Assembly: GCA_025758045.1 (NCBI GenBank)
Contig: CP107208.1
Span: forward strand, 2,852,001-2,916,000
Reading direction: 5' to 3'
Length of the DNA stretch: 64,000 bases
DNA from: Oscillospiraceae bacterium
GTDB taxonomy: Bacteria > Bacillota > Clostridia > Oscillospirales > Ruminococcaceae
Every line of letters begins with the position of its first letter. Positions within the stretch are counted from its first letter, which is position 1. This document shows, piece by piece, positions 1 through 7,538 of this stretch. Under the pieces are notes generated by a model that worked only from the letters and a program-made list of their open reading frames with translations, had not been told where the DNA came from and did not search any database. A program made the position numbers and the translations under genes.

Positions 1-483
1 GTCAAGTTCCTGCCCGTAGAGCATACCACGGGCACCGCCCCCTTTGGCCAGAATGGCGGCAGCTTCTACCCGGCTCTCGGCGGGCAGGTCGGCGTGGGCG
101 ATGACCTCAAATGCGGCGGTGACCAAAGCATCCGCCGCCAGCAGGGCCGTGGATTCGCCAAACTGCTTGTGGCAGCTAGGGCGGCCGCGGCGGAAATCAT
201 CGTTGTCCATGCAGGGCATGTCGTCGTGGATGAGCGAATAGCAGTGCAGCATTTCCAGCGCACAGGCGTAGTCCAACGCCTTTTCCGGCGCGGTGCCGCT
301 CAGTTCACAGGCGGCCAGCGCCAGCACGGCGCGGATGCGTTTGCCGCCGCCCAGCAGGCTGTAGCGGGCGGCTTTTGCAATTTCCTCGTGTGGGGGGAGA
401 AATTCATCGCACAGTTCGCCCAGGCGCTGCTCGGTCAGGGCAGCCCAGGCGGTAAACTTAGCCTTATAGTCCTCGTAATTCAT
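1..483 (-). CDS. ispA: Farnesyl diphosphate synthase, N-terminal part (3' end outside window)
   Basis: Short-chain trans-prenyl diphosphate synthase, which condenses IPP with DMAPP or GPP to make FPP for undecaprenyl and quinone precursors in the cytosol. The 161 visible residues hold the GGGKRIR substrate-binding motif near residues 45-51 and the first Asp-rich motif (DDMPCMD, residues 87-93) followed by DDFRRGRPSCH. The DDx4D spacing and the LIHDDMP context match bacterial IspA rather than geranylgeranyl or long-chain enzymes. The second DDxxD motif lies beyond the window. The ATG overlaps the xseB stop (ATGA), so the two are translationally coupled, as in the Bacillus xseA-xseB-ispA order. 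Confidence 0.93.
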   Translation of the reverse strand, partial: MNYEDYKAKFTAWAALTEQRLGELCDEFLPPHEEIAKAARYSLLGGGKRIRAVLALAACELSGTAPEKALDYACALEMLHCYSLIHDDMPCMDNDDFRRGRPSCHKQFGESTALLAADALVTAAFEVIAHADLPAESRVEAAAILAKGGGARGMLYGQELD

Positions 484-695
484 TGCACGTCCTCCGCCTT
501 TGCCAGCAGGCTGGCATCGATCTCATTGATCTGCAGCTTGGCCGCGTCCAGCGTCTGCTTGCAATAGCTGATAAGTCCCGCCGCCTCGGCATACAGTTTG
601 ACGGACTGCGCCAGCGGCGTGGATTCATCCTGCAGTGCCGTCAGCAATTCCTGCAGACGGGCCAGGCCTTCTTCAAAGGATTTTGGCTGTTTCAT
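480..695 (-). CDS. xseB: Exodeoxyribonuclease VII small subunit
   Basis: A 71-residue protein with the XseB signature SFEEGLARLQELLTALQ at the N-terminus. Its mostly helical, charged body packs against XseA in the ssDNA exonuclease complex. I start at the MKQPKSFEE methionine because GGAGG lies 7 nt upstream and because this ATG overlaps the xseA stop (ATGA). A longer frame upstream has no support. Length matches the family (70-80 aa). It sits between xseA and ispA with overlaps on both sides, so the three are one translationally coupled unit. Confidence 0.95.
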   Translation of the reverse strand: MKQPKSFEEGLARLQELLTALQDESTPLAQSVKLYAEAAGLISYCKQTLDAAKLQINEIDASLLAKAEDVQ

Positions 696-1912
696 AGGGT
701 CATACCTCCCTGCGCATTTTTGTGCACGCTCTGCACCACGCAATCGGCCCGGACGGCCGCACCGCGCAGGGTGATGGCGTCGCCCGGCTGCAGTGCGGCG
801 ACCTCTCTGACCGCGCCGTCCTTCTCGACCATGGCATAGCCGCGGGCCAGCACACCGTAGGGGTTCAGCGATTCGGCCATCGCGGCGGCGTGGCGCAGGC
901 TCGTCTCGGCGTCCGTAAAGCGGCGGACGGCGGCGCCCTGCACAGCCTCGCTCAAGCGGGCAAGGTCAGTTTCCCTGCGCTGCATGGCCTGTTTCTGGCG
1001 CTGCATGGTCTGGGATGCTGCCAGGGCGTTTACCTTATTATAGCATACTTCGCAGCGATTCTGTATATTTTTTTGAATATTTTGCTGTAAAATGAATATT
1101 TTCTGCCGCCATTCTTCCCGGTCCGGCACACAGAGTTCGGCGGCCGCCGAGGGGGTCGGTGCGCGCAGGTCGGCCACATAGTCCAAAATGGTGGTGTCGA
1201 TCTCGTGCCCGACAGCGGAAACTACGGGTTTGCGGCAGGCCGCGGCAGCGCGGGCGATGCGCTCGCTGTTGAAGACCCAGAGATCCTCCTTACTGCCGCC
1301 GCCTCGGGTGACCAAAATCAAGTCCGGGCGCTTATCCGCATCCAGTGCGCGGATGCCCGCCACGATGCTGCGCTCGGCTTCGATGCCCTGCACGTTGACA
1401 GGGGCCAGCAGCAGCTTGACCATCGGCCAGCGGCGGCCGATGACGTTCTGCACATCCTGCCAGGCTGCGCCGGTCTTGCTGGTGACCACACCGATGCACT
1501 GGGGCACCGGCGGCAGCGGACGTTTGCGCTCGGGGGCGAAAAGGCCCTCGGCGTCCAGCTTTTTGTACAGAGCGTCAAAGGCCATCTGGGCCGCACCGGC
1601 GCCAAAGGGCTTCATATAATCCACGTACAGCTGGAACGCACCGTCCCGCTCGTAAATGGTGGCGTGGCCGTAGGCCAGCACCAGCATGCCGTTCTGCGGC
1701 TGGAAGTTAAGCAGCTGGGCAGAATTACGGAACATCACGCTTTTTACGCTGGCGGTCTCGTCCTTTAAGGTAAAGTACATATGACCGCTTTTGTAGTGGC
1801 GCACAAAACCAGAGATCTCGCCGCAGACGATTAAATCGTTCAGCGGCTCGCACTGGGCAAGCACCTGCCTGGCCAGGCGGTTCAGGCTGGTTACATTGAT
1901 GTAGTCTGCCAT
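692..1912 (-). CDS. xseA: Exodeoxyribonuclease VII large subunit
   Basis: Catalytic subunit of the bidirectional ssDNA exonuclease VII. The 406 residues show an N-terminal OB fold for ssDNA (about 1-100, with HYKSGHMYFTLKD), the linker PERKRPLPPVP, and the nuclease core with VTRGGGSKEDLW (201-212) and GHEIDTTILDYVAD (235-248). The rest of the C-terminal half is helical, as usual. Length is normal for a Firmicute XseA. Its start lies 22 nt inside the preceding TsaD-like gene, and its stop overlaps the xseB start. Confidence 0.96.
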   Translation of the reverse strand: MADYINVTSLNRLARQVLAQCEPLNDLIVCGEISGFVRHYKSGHMYFTLKDETASVKSVMFRNSAQLLNFQPQNGMLVLAYGHATIYERDGAFQLYVDYMKPFGAGAAQMAFDALYKKLDAEGLFAPERKRPLPPVPQCIGVVTSKTGAAWQDVQNVIGRRWPMVKLLLAPVNVQGIEAERSIVAGIRALDADKRPDLILVTRGGGSKEDLWVFNSERIARAAAACRKPVVSAVGHEIDTTILDYVADLRAPTPSAAAELCVPDREEWRQKIFILQQNIQKNIQNRCEVCYNKVNALAASQTMQRQKQAMQRRETDLARLSEAVQGAAVRRFTDAETSLRHAAAMAESLNPYGVLARGYAMVEKDGAVREVAALQPGDAITLRGAAVRADCVVQSVHKNAQGGMTL

Positions 1913-2838
1913 GCTCCCTGCTCCCTTGCGGCCAAGATCGACACGCCGATGGCGTTATCGCTGGCGAATTTACCGGGCACGAACCGTGCGCCGGGCACTC
2001 GGGCCGATACGTAGGTGCGGATGAGGTCGCTGCTCATCACGCCGCCGGCAAACACCACAGGCAGGCCGGGATGGCCTTCCAGCGCGGCGCGGGCCATACG
2101 GGTCAGCGTTTCGGCCACGCAGATCAGACAGTATTTGCAGACGTAGGCGGGATCCTTGCCTTCGGCCAGCAATTTGGTATACTGGTTTTCCAGCCCGGAA
2201 AGGCTGCAGTTGACACCCTTTACGCTGACTTTGGGGTGCACTTTCTCAGTGCACTGGGCCGCCTGCTCACTGACATAGACGCCCGCCGGGAATGGATAGC
2301 CCAGCTTAACGCCCAAGCGGTCCACCGCCTGCCCGGCGTAGAGATCCTGGCTGGTACCCAGCGGCGTGATGCGCTCGGCCCCTTGGCAGAGCAAAAGGTC
2401 CGTGGTGCCGCCGGAGACGTGGAAAACAAGGTTTTCCTGCTCGAACAGCTCACGTTCCCCTGTGGCAAACAAGGCAGCGGCGATATGTCCCTGCTGGTGG
2501 GTGGTGTGTATCAGCGGGATGCCCTTGCCCAGCGCAAAGGCCGCAGCGGCGTTGACGCCCGCCAAAAAGCAGGGCATGTAGGAACCCTCCACCGGGCGGG
2601 GCTTGGCGGAAACGCCCACCGCACCGATTTGGGTCAGATCTGCTTTGGTGCCAAGTTCAGCCAGCAGGTCCGGCAGGGCGGCGGTGTGGTGGAACAGTGC
2701 GTCACTTTGGCGCAGGCCCAACTGGCCCGCCTTGACCGGCAAAAACTTTTTGCAATCGCAAACAACCTCTCCGGCGTTTGTGTCAAACACAGCCAGAGAG
2801 GTTGCATAATTGCTGGTATCGATGCCCAGCGTCAGCAT
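1891..2838 (-). CDS. TsaD/Kae1-like paralogue (M22 family), ASKHA fold
   Basis: A 315-residue protein opening with GIDTSNYATSLAVFD, the phosphate-1 motif of the ASKHA fold, as in TsaD (the tRNA t6A37 transferase). It has HTTHQQGHIAAA at 111-122, where H114 and H118 take the place of the TsaD HxEGH iron ligands, and HVSGGTTDLLL near 139. C-terminal VVFAGGVMSS and SDNAIGVS match the family. It is annotated as 'peptidase M22' in Clostridia and is usually a second copy beside a canonical tsaD elsewhere. Its substrate is unknown. It overlaps nusB by 7 nt and xseA by 22 nt, so it belongs to this operon, in the place where Bacillus has folD. I infer a carbamoyl-transfer or accessory role only from the fold. 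Confidence 0.8.
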   Translation of the reverse strand: MLTLGIDTSNYATSLAVFDTNAGEVVCDCKKFLPVKAGQLGLRQSDALFHHTAALPDLLAELGTKADLTQIGAVGVSAKPRPVEGSYMPCFLAGVNAAAAFALGKGIPLIHTTHQQGHIAAALFATGERELFEQENLVFHVSGGTTDLLLCQGAERITPLGTSQDLYAGQAVDRLGVKLGYPFPAGVYVSEQAAQCTEKVHPKVSVKGVNCSLSGLENQYTKLLAEGKDPAYVCKYCLICVAETLTRMARAALEGHPGLPVVFAGGVMSSDLIRTYVSARVPGARFVPGKFASDNAIGVSILAAREQGAWQTTSM

Positions 2839-3263
2839 TGCGGCTGGGCGGCTTCGGCAACAGGCTGCTCGCCGCGCTCCCGTGCAACGGCCCCCAACAG
2901 GCCGTTGACGAACTGGTAGTCGTTGTCAGCTCCGTACTTTTTGACAAGCTCAACAGCTTCGTTGATGGCGACACCGGTCTTCTGCTCCTCGCCATACAGC
3001 ATCTCAGCCAAGCCGAGGCGCAGGGCCACCAGGCTGACGCGGGGCACGCGGGCCAGCGTCCAGCCCTTGAGATGGGCAGTGATGATCTCGTCGAGTTCGG
3101 CGGCGTGGTCGTTCATTGCGGCCAGCAGCTGGGTGGCGAAGGCATCCGGTGCGGCCGATTCGGTTTCGGCGGGCACCAGCGGGGTCTCCGGCTCAAAGGT
3201 GGCGGCAAATGCCGTCAGAAACGCCGTCTCGCGGGATTCGCGGCGGGTCTGCTTTTTTTCCAT
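2832..3263 (-). CDS. nusB: Transcription antitermination factor NusB
   Basis: A 143-residue helical protein. It binds boxA RNA with S10 (NusE) in rRNA antitermination complexes. The N-terminal RRESRETAFLTAFA and C-terminal GVAINEAVELVKKYG with YQFVNGLLGAVARE are the family's most conserved blocks. An acidic/alanine insert around residues 24-45 is less typical. The start is preceded by AGGAA about 8 nt upstream. It is placed between the Asp23-like gene and the TsaD-like gene, matching the asp23-nusB order of Firmicutes. Confidence 0.94.
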   Translation of the reverse strand: MEKKQTRRESRETAFLTAFAATFEPETPLVPAETESAAPDAFATQLLAAMNDHAAELDEIITAHLKGWTLARVPRVSLVALRLGLAEMLYGEEQKTGVAINEAVELVKKYGADNDYQFVNGLLGAVARERGEQPVAEAAQPQC

Positions 3264-3310
3264 ACTTGGTTCCTGTCTTTCCTTTTCTCTACGAATTCTC
3301 TACTAAACGC

Positions 3311-3670
3311 TCAGGCCTGGGCGGCAGGCTCGGCCAGGCCGACGACCAGCACATCCACGCGGGCCACCGTGATGCCGGTCATGTTCTGGATGGTCTGCTT
3401 GACATTTTCCTGCACTTTCTCGCAAAGGGGCATGATCTTGCTGCCGTATACAGCGGTCAGGTGTACGGTAACGGTGGCAATGCCATCCTCCAGCACCACG
3501 TTGACCGGCTTCTGCAAGCCGGTACGGCCCAGCAGGCCGCGGACATTCTGGCTGCCGCCGGTCGTCACTTCGGCCACGCCGTCAATTTCCAGGGCCGCCA
3601 GCCTGGCGATCTTAGCAAGAACTTCGGTAGATATTTGCAAGCTGCCGCCGATGGTCTTCTGTACATCCAT
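3311..3670 (-). CDS. Asp23/Gls24 family envelope stress protein (YqhY-like)
   Basis: Small cytosolic Asp23/Gls24-domain protein. In Bacillus the equivalent yqhY sits beside accBC and nusB and has been linked to control of acetyl-CoA carboxylase. The 119 residues include GSLQISTEVLAKIARLAALEIDGV at the N-terminus and the VTVHLTAVYG strand with VDVLVVGLA at the end. I prefer the MDVQKT start because GGGAGG lies 8-9 nt upstream. A start 33 nt earlier is possible but lacks this site. An AT-rich gap with a TATACT box at 3742-3747 separates it from spoIIIAH, so it may have its own promoter. Confidence 0.88.
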   Translation of the reverse strand: MDVQKTIGGSLQISTEVLAKIARLAALEIDGVAEVTTGGSQNVRGLLGRTGLQKPVNVVLEDGIATVTVHLTAVYGSKIMPLCEKVQENVKQTIQNMTGITVARVDVLVVGLAEPAAQA

Positions 3671-3801
3671 GTTGTGTACCCTCCCGTTGCATGCGGTTTG
3701 CAAAACTGCTGTTGCAGCTTACAATTGCCGCCATTTTAGATAGTATAGTTTAGTTTACCACAAAACCATGCCATTTGCAACCGATACACAAGTTTTCACG
3801 G

Positions 3802-4455
3802 TTATTTTACTTCTACGATCGTGATGTCCTGGGCCGCCAGCCCTTCGCACTGGCTGAGCAGGGCATCCCGGATGCGGGTGACCTCGGCGGCAGTGAGGGC
3901 GTCGTTTTCTGTCATGACGGTAACGTTGGCTTTTTTGCCCTCTAAATCCACCACGCAATCGGCAAAGCCTTTGGATTTTATTAAAGTTTCCAGCTTGGTT
4001 TCAAGAGTGATGCTGCTTACTTGCGCGGCCAGGTCCTCTGTCAGCTTTTTCTTCTCAGCATCGCTGAGTTTGGCGTCTTTCAGGGATTTTTTCAGAGTGT
4101 CCAGTGCTTCATCCCGGGCTTTTGTGCGGGCCAGGCGGGCAGACTCGAAAAACTCTGCGCCCGAATCTTTGCTTACGCTGACCATCTGGGCCTCCCCGTA
4201 GTTTTTGCCGGTGGGGGCCTGGGTATCGGTGGTGTCCACAGCCGCGGCGGTTTCTACGGCGGTGTCATCGGTCAGCGGGTCAATGACGGCGGAGACCTCC
4301 TGCGCGGTACCGTCGGCAATCGCACCCACCGTTAGATCCTGGGGTGCGGCTCGGGCAAAGGACCAGTTCAGGTAGACAGCCGCCCCCAGCGCCAGGGCCA
4401 GAACAGCCGCCGTAGCCTGCCGGGTACGGTTCTTTTTTACGGGATTCGGTTTCAT
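3802..4455 (-). CDS. spoIIIAH: Stage III sporulation protein AH
   Basis: A 217-residue bitopic membrane protein of the feeding-tube (SpoIIIA-SpoIIQ) channel between mother cell and forespore. It has a basic N-terminus (KPNPVKKNRTR), one membrane segment (about 15-35), a low-complexity linker rich in T, D and A, and the C-terminal YscJ/FliF-like domain (about 85-217) ending VTRIRDALLSQCEGLAAQDITIVEVK. The domain binds SpoIIQ in Bacillus. It is the last gene of the spoIIIA cluster, 18 nt after spoIIIAG. The family is recognised from this C-terminal domain, the membrane layout and the gene order. Confidence 0.9.
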   Translation of the reverse strand: MKPNPVKKNRTRQATAAVLALALGAAVYLNWSFARAAPQDLTVGAIADGTAQEVSAVIDPLTDDTAVETAAAVDTTDTQAPTGKNYGEAQMVSVSKDSGAEFFESARLARTKARDEALDTLKKSLKDAKLSDAEKKKLTEDLAAQVSSITLETKLETLIKSKGFADCVVDLEGKKANVTVMTENDALTAAEVTRIRDALLSQCEGLAAQDITIVEVK

Positions 4456-4473
4456 AGCAGTCCCTCCCTTGGG

Positions 4474-5022
4474 TCAGTTGTGGGGTATTGCGTCGGCCAG
4501 CGCCGCCACAGTAACATGGTTGGCCCCCACCCCGGTCAACGCCTGTACCAGGGCGGTGATGCGCGTCTGGACGGCGGGGTCTTCGCCGCCCTGGCAGAGC
4601 ACGGCCACGCCCTGCACCTGGGGCGTCTGGATAGTTTCAACAAGGCCGGTGCCGCCCGTGATGACATGCTTGCTGGCAGCGGTGCCGTCAGCGGAAGTCT
4701 CGGTGTCGGCGGCGTAGATGCTCTCCTCGCCGCATTGCAGGGTGACCATCACACGGGTCTCGCCCGCCCCGGCAAGATTGGAGATAAGCGTTTGCAGGCG
4801 GGCTTCGAGGTGGGATTCGTAGTCCGAGGTGATCGTGTTTTGCGGCATTGGGGCGGTGGTTTCGGGCTTGGATTTAGCGGGCAGCCAGCTGGAAACCCCC
4901 AGCAGGACAAGGCCCAGCAGTCCCACCGCCACCAACAGGCCGGTACGCTTTTGCTCGTCAGCCAGCAGGGCGGCGGTACGTTTGGTAAGGGTTTGCCACA
5001 GGGCGGAAAGGTCCACTTTCAT
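4474..5022 (-). CDS. spoIIIAG: Stage III sporulation protein AG
   Basis: A 182-residue ring-forming protein of the SpoIIIA channel. It has a short cytosolic N-terminus, one membrane segment at about 28-46 (LLVAVGLLGLVLLGVSSWL), then a ring-building-motif domain with LEARLQTLISNLAGAGETRVMVTL and VQGVAVLCQGGEDPAVQTRITALVQALTGV, characteristic of SpoIIIAG. The Bacillus protein forms a large 30-mer ring, and its ring insertion appears short here. Its ATG overlaps the spoIIIAF stop (ATGA). Confidence 0.93.
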   Translation of the reverse strand: MKVDLSALWQTLTKRTAALLADEQKRTGLLVAVGLLGLVLLGVSSWLPAKSKPETTAPMPQNTITSDYESHLEARLQTLISNLAGAGETRVMVTLQCGEESIYAADTETSADGTAASKHVITGGTGLVETIQTPQVQGVAVLCQGGEDPAVQTRITALVQALTGVGANHVTVAALADAIPHN

Positions 5023-5462
5023 GGTGCCGTCCCCCCTGCCGTGATTTCATAGGGGATCGTGCCGCAGTTGGCCGCAAGCAGGGCTTCGGCCTTTTGGCCG
5101 TCCGCTGCATGCACCAGCGTGACCTGCCAGCCGGTATCCGTGCGGGCAATGGCCGCTTCGATGCCGCTGGCGGCAAGGACATCCCGCAACGCCTGGGCGG
5201 CGGCTTCGTCGGTCAGAGTGCGGCGGTAAGCGCCGACCTCGCTGTCGGATACGGACGAACTGTCGGATGCCGGGGCCAGCTCGGCAGCAATGCCCGCCCA
5301 ATCCGCCACACGGATGATCTGCACCGCCGCCGTTATAATATACAAAGCCAGCACCGCATTTATGACAGGTTTGAAGCCGTTTTCCGGCCAGAAGATCCGC
5401 ACCAGCCCTGCCACGGTGGAAAGCACACAGCAGCCAAAGGCAGCCGAACGCACAGCAGCCAT
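5019..5462 (-). CDS. spoIIIAF: Stage III sporulation protein AF
   Basis: A 147-residue protein with two N-terminal membrane segments (about 8-20 and 32-50, the latter INAVLALYIITAAVQII) and a soluble C-terminal domain with the ring-building-like fold (AAQALRDVLAASGIEAAIA and TGWQVTLVHA). I start at MAAVRSAAF, two nt after the spoIIIAE stop. The frame stays open upstream but that part is only spoIIIAE read in another frame. The stop overlaps the spoIIIAG ATG. SpoIIIAF is the most divergent member of the operon, and its position is the strongest evidence. Confidence 0.88.
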   Translation of the reverse strand: MAAVRSAAFGCCVLSTVAGLVRIFWPENGFKPVINAVLALYIITAAVQIIRVADWAGIAAELAPASDSSSVSDSEVGAYRRTLTDEAAAQALRDVLAASGIEAAIARTDTGWQVTLVHAADGQKAEALLAANCGTIPYEITAGGTAP

Positions 5463-5464
5463 TT

Positions 5465-6505
5465 TTACACCCCATTTCCTGCAAGCAGTAAAAGCGCCGT
5501 GGATAAAAACACGAGGAAAAAGTAAAGCACCAGCACCGAGCCGCACAGCCCCGCGCCCTCGGCATACAAACGGCACAGCCGTCCGCACTGCTTTTGCCCG
5601 CCTGCCAGTGCGGCGATGCCTGCACCGGAAAAGGCCAGGCTGTACAAAAGGCAGTGTAATAGTATCGGCGTAAAGGATGCCCCCAGCGCCAGCAGTGCCG
5701 CTAAGGCCAGCGAGCCTTTGAGCAGCTGCACGGCGGCGGCCGCGCCGGTCAGGGCCGCAGCGGCGGCATCCCCCACCACCGGCACTGCGCCCTGCAAGAC
5801 ACTTTTGCCGGTGCGCAGGGCGGCGGAATCCGCCGTGCCAGCCAGCACGCTTTGCAGGCCCAGCACAAAGCTGAACACCGCGCCGCAGACCTTTAACAGC
5901 CAATGCAGGCACTTGGAGAAAAGGGCGGCGGTTTCCTCCACCGCGCGGCTGCCCCAGACGCAGGCACAGGCCGCAAAGCAGAAGTAAATTTCCAGCACCG
6001 GCAAAAGCAGTTTGCCGATGACCGCTGCCAAAAACTGTGCCATGGCGAAGAACATACCACTGTAGACCAGTGCCCCGGCGGTCTGCCCGCCTGCCGCCGC
6101 AATGCCGCTGTAGACCGGCACGAAGGCGATAAGGTAGTTCTGGCAATCTTGCGCCGTGTCCCCCGCGGCGCGCACCAGGTCGATGCCCGCCGCCAAGCTC
6201 ATGGCGGCGAAGCCCAGCACGGCGACGGCGTCAATGCAGCGCCTCCAGTTGTTGGCCCCGGCCAGCAGGCCCAGCACGCCCGCCACCAGCAAGTACCCTG
6301 CCGCCCGCAAGCCAAAGGCCAGTGGCTCGCCGATGTTGGCGGCAAGGTAATCTTTCGCCATCTGCCATAATTCGGCAAAGCCCCAGCCTGCGGCCTGCTG
6401 TAGGGTGGGCACACCGTCCAAAAGCCGGGCAGCATTTTGCTGTAAGCTTTCCGCCCCGGCAGGCAGGGGCAGCGCGGCGGCTATTGCAAGTAGCCCGCAA
6501 AGCAA
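5465..6505 (-). CDS. spoIIIAE: Stage III sporulation protein AE (non-ATG start)
   Basis: Polytopic membrane protein of the SpoIIIA complex with an N-terminal signal-like hydrophobic stretch (LCGLLAIAAALPLPAGAE) and about eight membrane segments. The block VPVVGDAAAAALTGAAAAVQ is characteristic of SpoIIIAE. There is no in-frame ATG near the expected N-terminus. I propose a TTG at 6503-6505, which gives 346 residues and overlaps spoIIIAD by 25 nt. No clear ribosome site stands before it, so the start is uncertain, but translational coupling to spoIIIAD would explain that. The frame stays open further upstream, but that part is spoIIIAD read in another frame. Confidence 0.85.
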   Translation of the reverse strand: MLCGLLAIAAALPLPAGAESLQQNAARLLDGVPTLQQAAGWGFAELWQMAKDYLAANIGEPLAFGLRAAGYLLVAGVLGLLAGANNWRRCIDAVAVLGFAAMSLAAGIDLVRAAGDTAQDCQNYLIAFVPVYSGIAAAGGQTAGALVYSGMFFAMAQFLAAVIGKLLLPVLEIYFCFAACACVWGSRAVEETAALFSKCLHWLLKVCGAVFSFVLGLQSVLAGTADSAALRTGKSVLQGAVPVVGDAAAAALTGAAAAVQLLKGSLALAALLALGASFTPILLHCLLYSLAFSGAGIAALAGGQKQCGRLCRLYAEGAGLCGSVLVLYFFLVFLSTALLLLAGNGV

Positions 6506-6861
6506 TCCAGCAGTTCTTGCAAAAGCGGCAGGGCCTGCAAAAGTGCCAGGATGCGCCCTCCCAGTTCGGCAGCGGTGGCCGCGGCAGCCATACCGGCCTC
6601 GCGGCAGGTATCGGCGGCAAACTGCGCCGCCAGCGCGATGCCCAAAACGCGCACCAGGCACCCCAGCCCGGCCCCCTGGAAATAGCCGCCCCAGGTATCC
6701 AGCCAATCCAGCACCGGCTGGGCCTGATGCAGTACTGCCGCCAGCACCCCTGCCGCCGCACAGACGGAGACGAGGAACGCGAAGGCGGGCTGGTCCTTTT
6801 TGAGGGTCAGGCAGAGCACGGCGGCGGTAAAGGTCAGCGCGGCAAGTTGAAAGATCAGCAT
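6481..6861 (-). CDS. spoIIIAD: Stage III sporulation protein AD
   Basis: A 126-residue protein with three or four membrane segments (LAALTFTAAVLCLTLKK, FAFLVSVCAAAGVLAAVL, LVRVLGIALAAQFAADTC). The last matches the family's conserved KILGIAYLTEFAxDxCxDAG block (here RVLGIALAAQFAADTCREAG). It is structurally related to SpoIIIAC and FliQ-like export components. Slightly shorter than the Bacillus protein (133 aa). Gap of 6 nt after spoIIIAC. Confidence 0.92.
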   Translation of the reverse strand: MLIFQLAALTFTAAVLCLTLKKDQPAFAFLVSVCAAAGVLAAVLHQAQPVLDWLDTWGGYFQGAGLGCLVRVLGIALAAQFAADTCREAGMAAAATAAELGGRILALLQALPLLQELLDCFAGYLQ

Positions 6862-6867
6862 AGCGCA

Positions 6868-7062
6868 TCACAGTTCAAACAGTGCTTTGATGAGCACAAA
6901 CAGGTCACTGATCTGCCGCACCAGCATGCTCAACACCACGATCAGCCCTGCCAGCGTGGTCATCATGGCCTGATCCTCCCGTCCGGAGCGGATGAGCAGC
7001 TGGTTGAGCACGGCCACGATGATACCGGTGGCGGCGATCTTGAAAACGAGATCAATATCCAT
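6868..7062 (-). CDS. spoIIIAC: Stage III sporulation protein AC
   Basis: A 64-residue double-membrane-spanning protein: MDIDLVFKIAATGIIVAVLN (segment 1) and MMTTLAGLIVVLSMLVRQI (segment 2), with the conserved loop SGREDQA between them. Length is close to other SpoIIIAC proteins (about 66-68 aa), and the start has a GAAG site just upstream. It lies 5 nt after spoIIIAB and 6 nt before spoIIIAD. Confidence 0.93.
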   Translation of the reverse strand: MDIDLVFKIAATGIIVAVLNQLLIRSGREDQAMMTTLAGLIVVLSMLVRQISDLFVLIKALFEL

Positions 7063-7067
7063 CTTCT

Positions 7068-7538
7068 TCACCACAAAAGGATGGCCAGCAGCAGCCCCGC
7101 ACAGCCGCCCAGGCGCGGCCACAGCGCCATGGCACGGGCCATGCAGTCAGCCTGGCGGTCGGCTTCCCGGCGGCAGAGATCTGCCATGCGGCGCAGTTCG
7201 GCACAGGCAGCAGCGCGGTCGCTGTGCCCCAGGGCGGCCAAGCTGGCGTGCAGCTCCCCTGCCAGCGCTTTGGGCAAGTTTGGCAGGGGTAAGGCCGACA
7301 GCGTACAATCGCTATCCGCCGGGAGGGCCAGCGCCGCAAAGGCAGGGTTTTCGGCAGCGGCGTGCAGCAGCATGGGGCCGGTCAGGGCACGGCAGGCCAG
7401 CAGTTCTTCTAAGTAAGTCCACAGGCGGGACAGCAGGCGGATACGCTTTTCCACCGCCTGCCGCCGCACAGCACCGCAGACACCCAGCCCGGCCCCAGCG
7501 CAGGCCAGCAGCAGCGTGCCCAGAAGCCGCGCCGTCAT
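7068..7538 (-). CDS. spoIIIAB: Stage III sporulation protein AB
   Basis: A 156-residue protein with an N-terminal membrane anchor (LLGTLLLACAGAGLGVCGA), a helical cytosolic domain beginning RLLSRLWTYLEELLACR, and a C-terminal membrane segment (WPRLGGCAGLLLAILLW). This is the type II/III-secretion-like topology of SpoIIIAB. The ATG used here overlaps the spoIIIAA stop (ATGA) and has GGAG 5 nt upstream. Another ATG 12 nt earlier is possible. Confidence 0.92.
   Translation of the reverse strand: MTARLLGTLLLACAGAGLGVCGAVRRQAVEKRIRLLSRLWTYLEELLACRALTGPMLLHAAAENPAFAALALPADSDCTLSALPLPNLPKALAGELHASLAALGHSDRAAACAELRRMADLCRREADRQADCMARAMALWPRLGGCAGLLLAILLW

Noticed and set aside
5019..6146. Frame extending spoIIIAF far upstream
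   Set aside because: The extra part is spoIIIAE read in another frame. The real start follows the spoIIIAE stop by two nt.
5465..6871. Frame extending spoIIIAE to 6871
   Set aside because: The upstream 120 codons are spoIIIAD in another frame and are Arg/Gly-rich with no family pattern.
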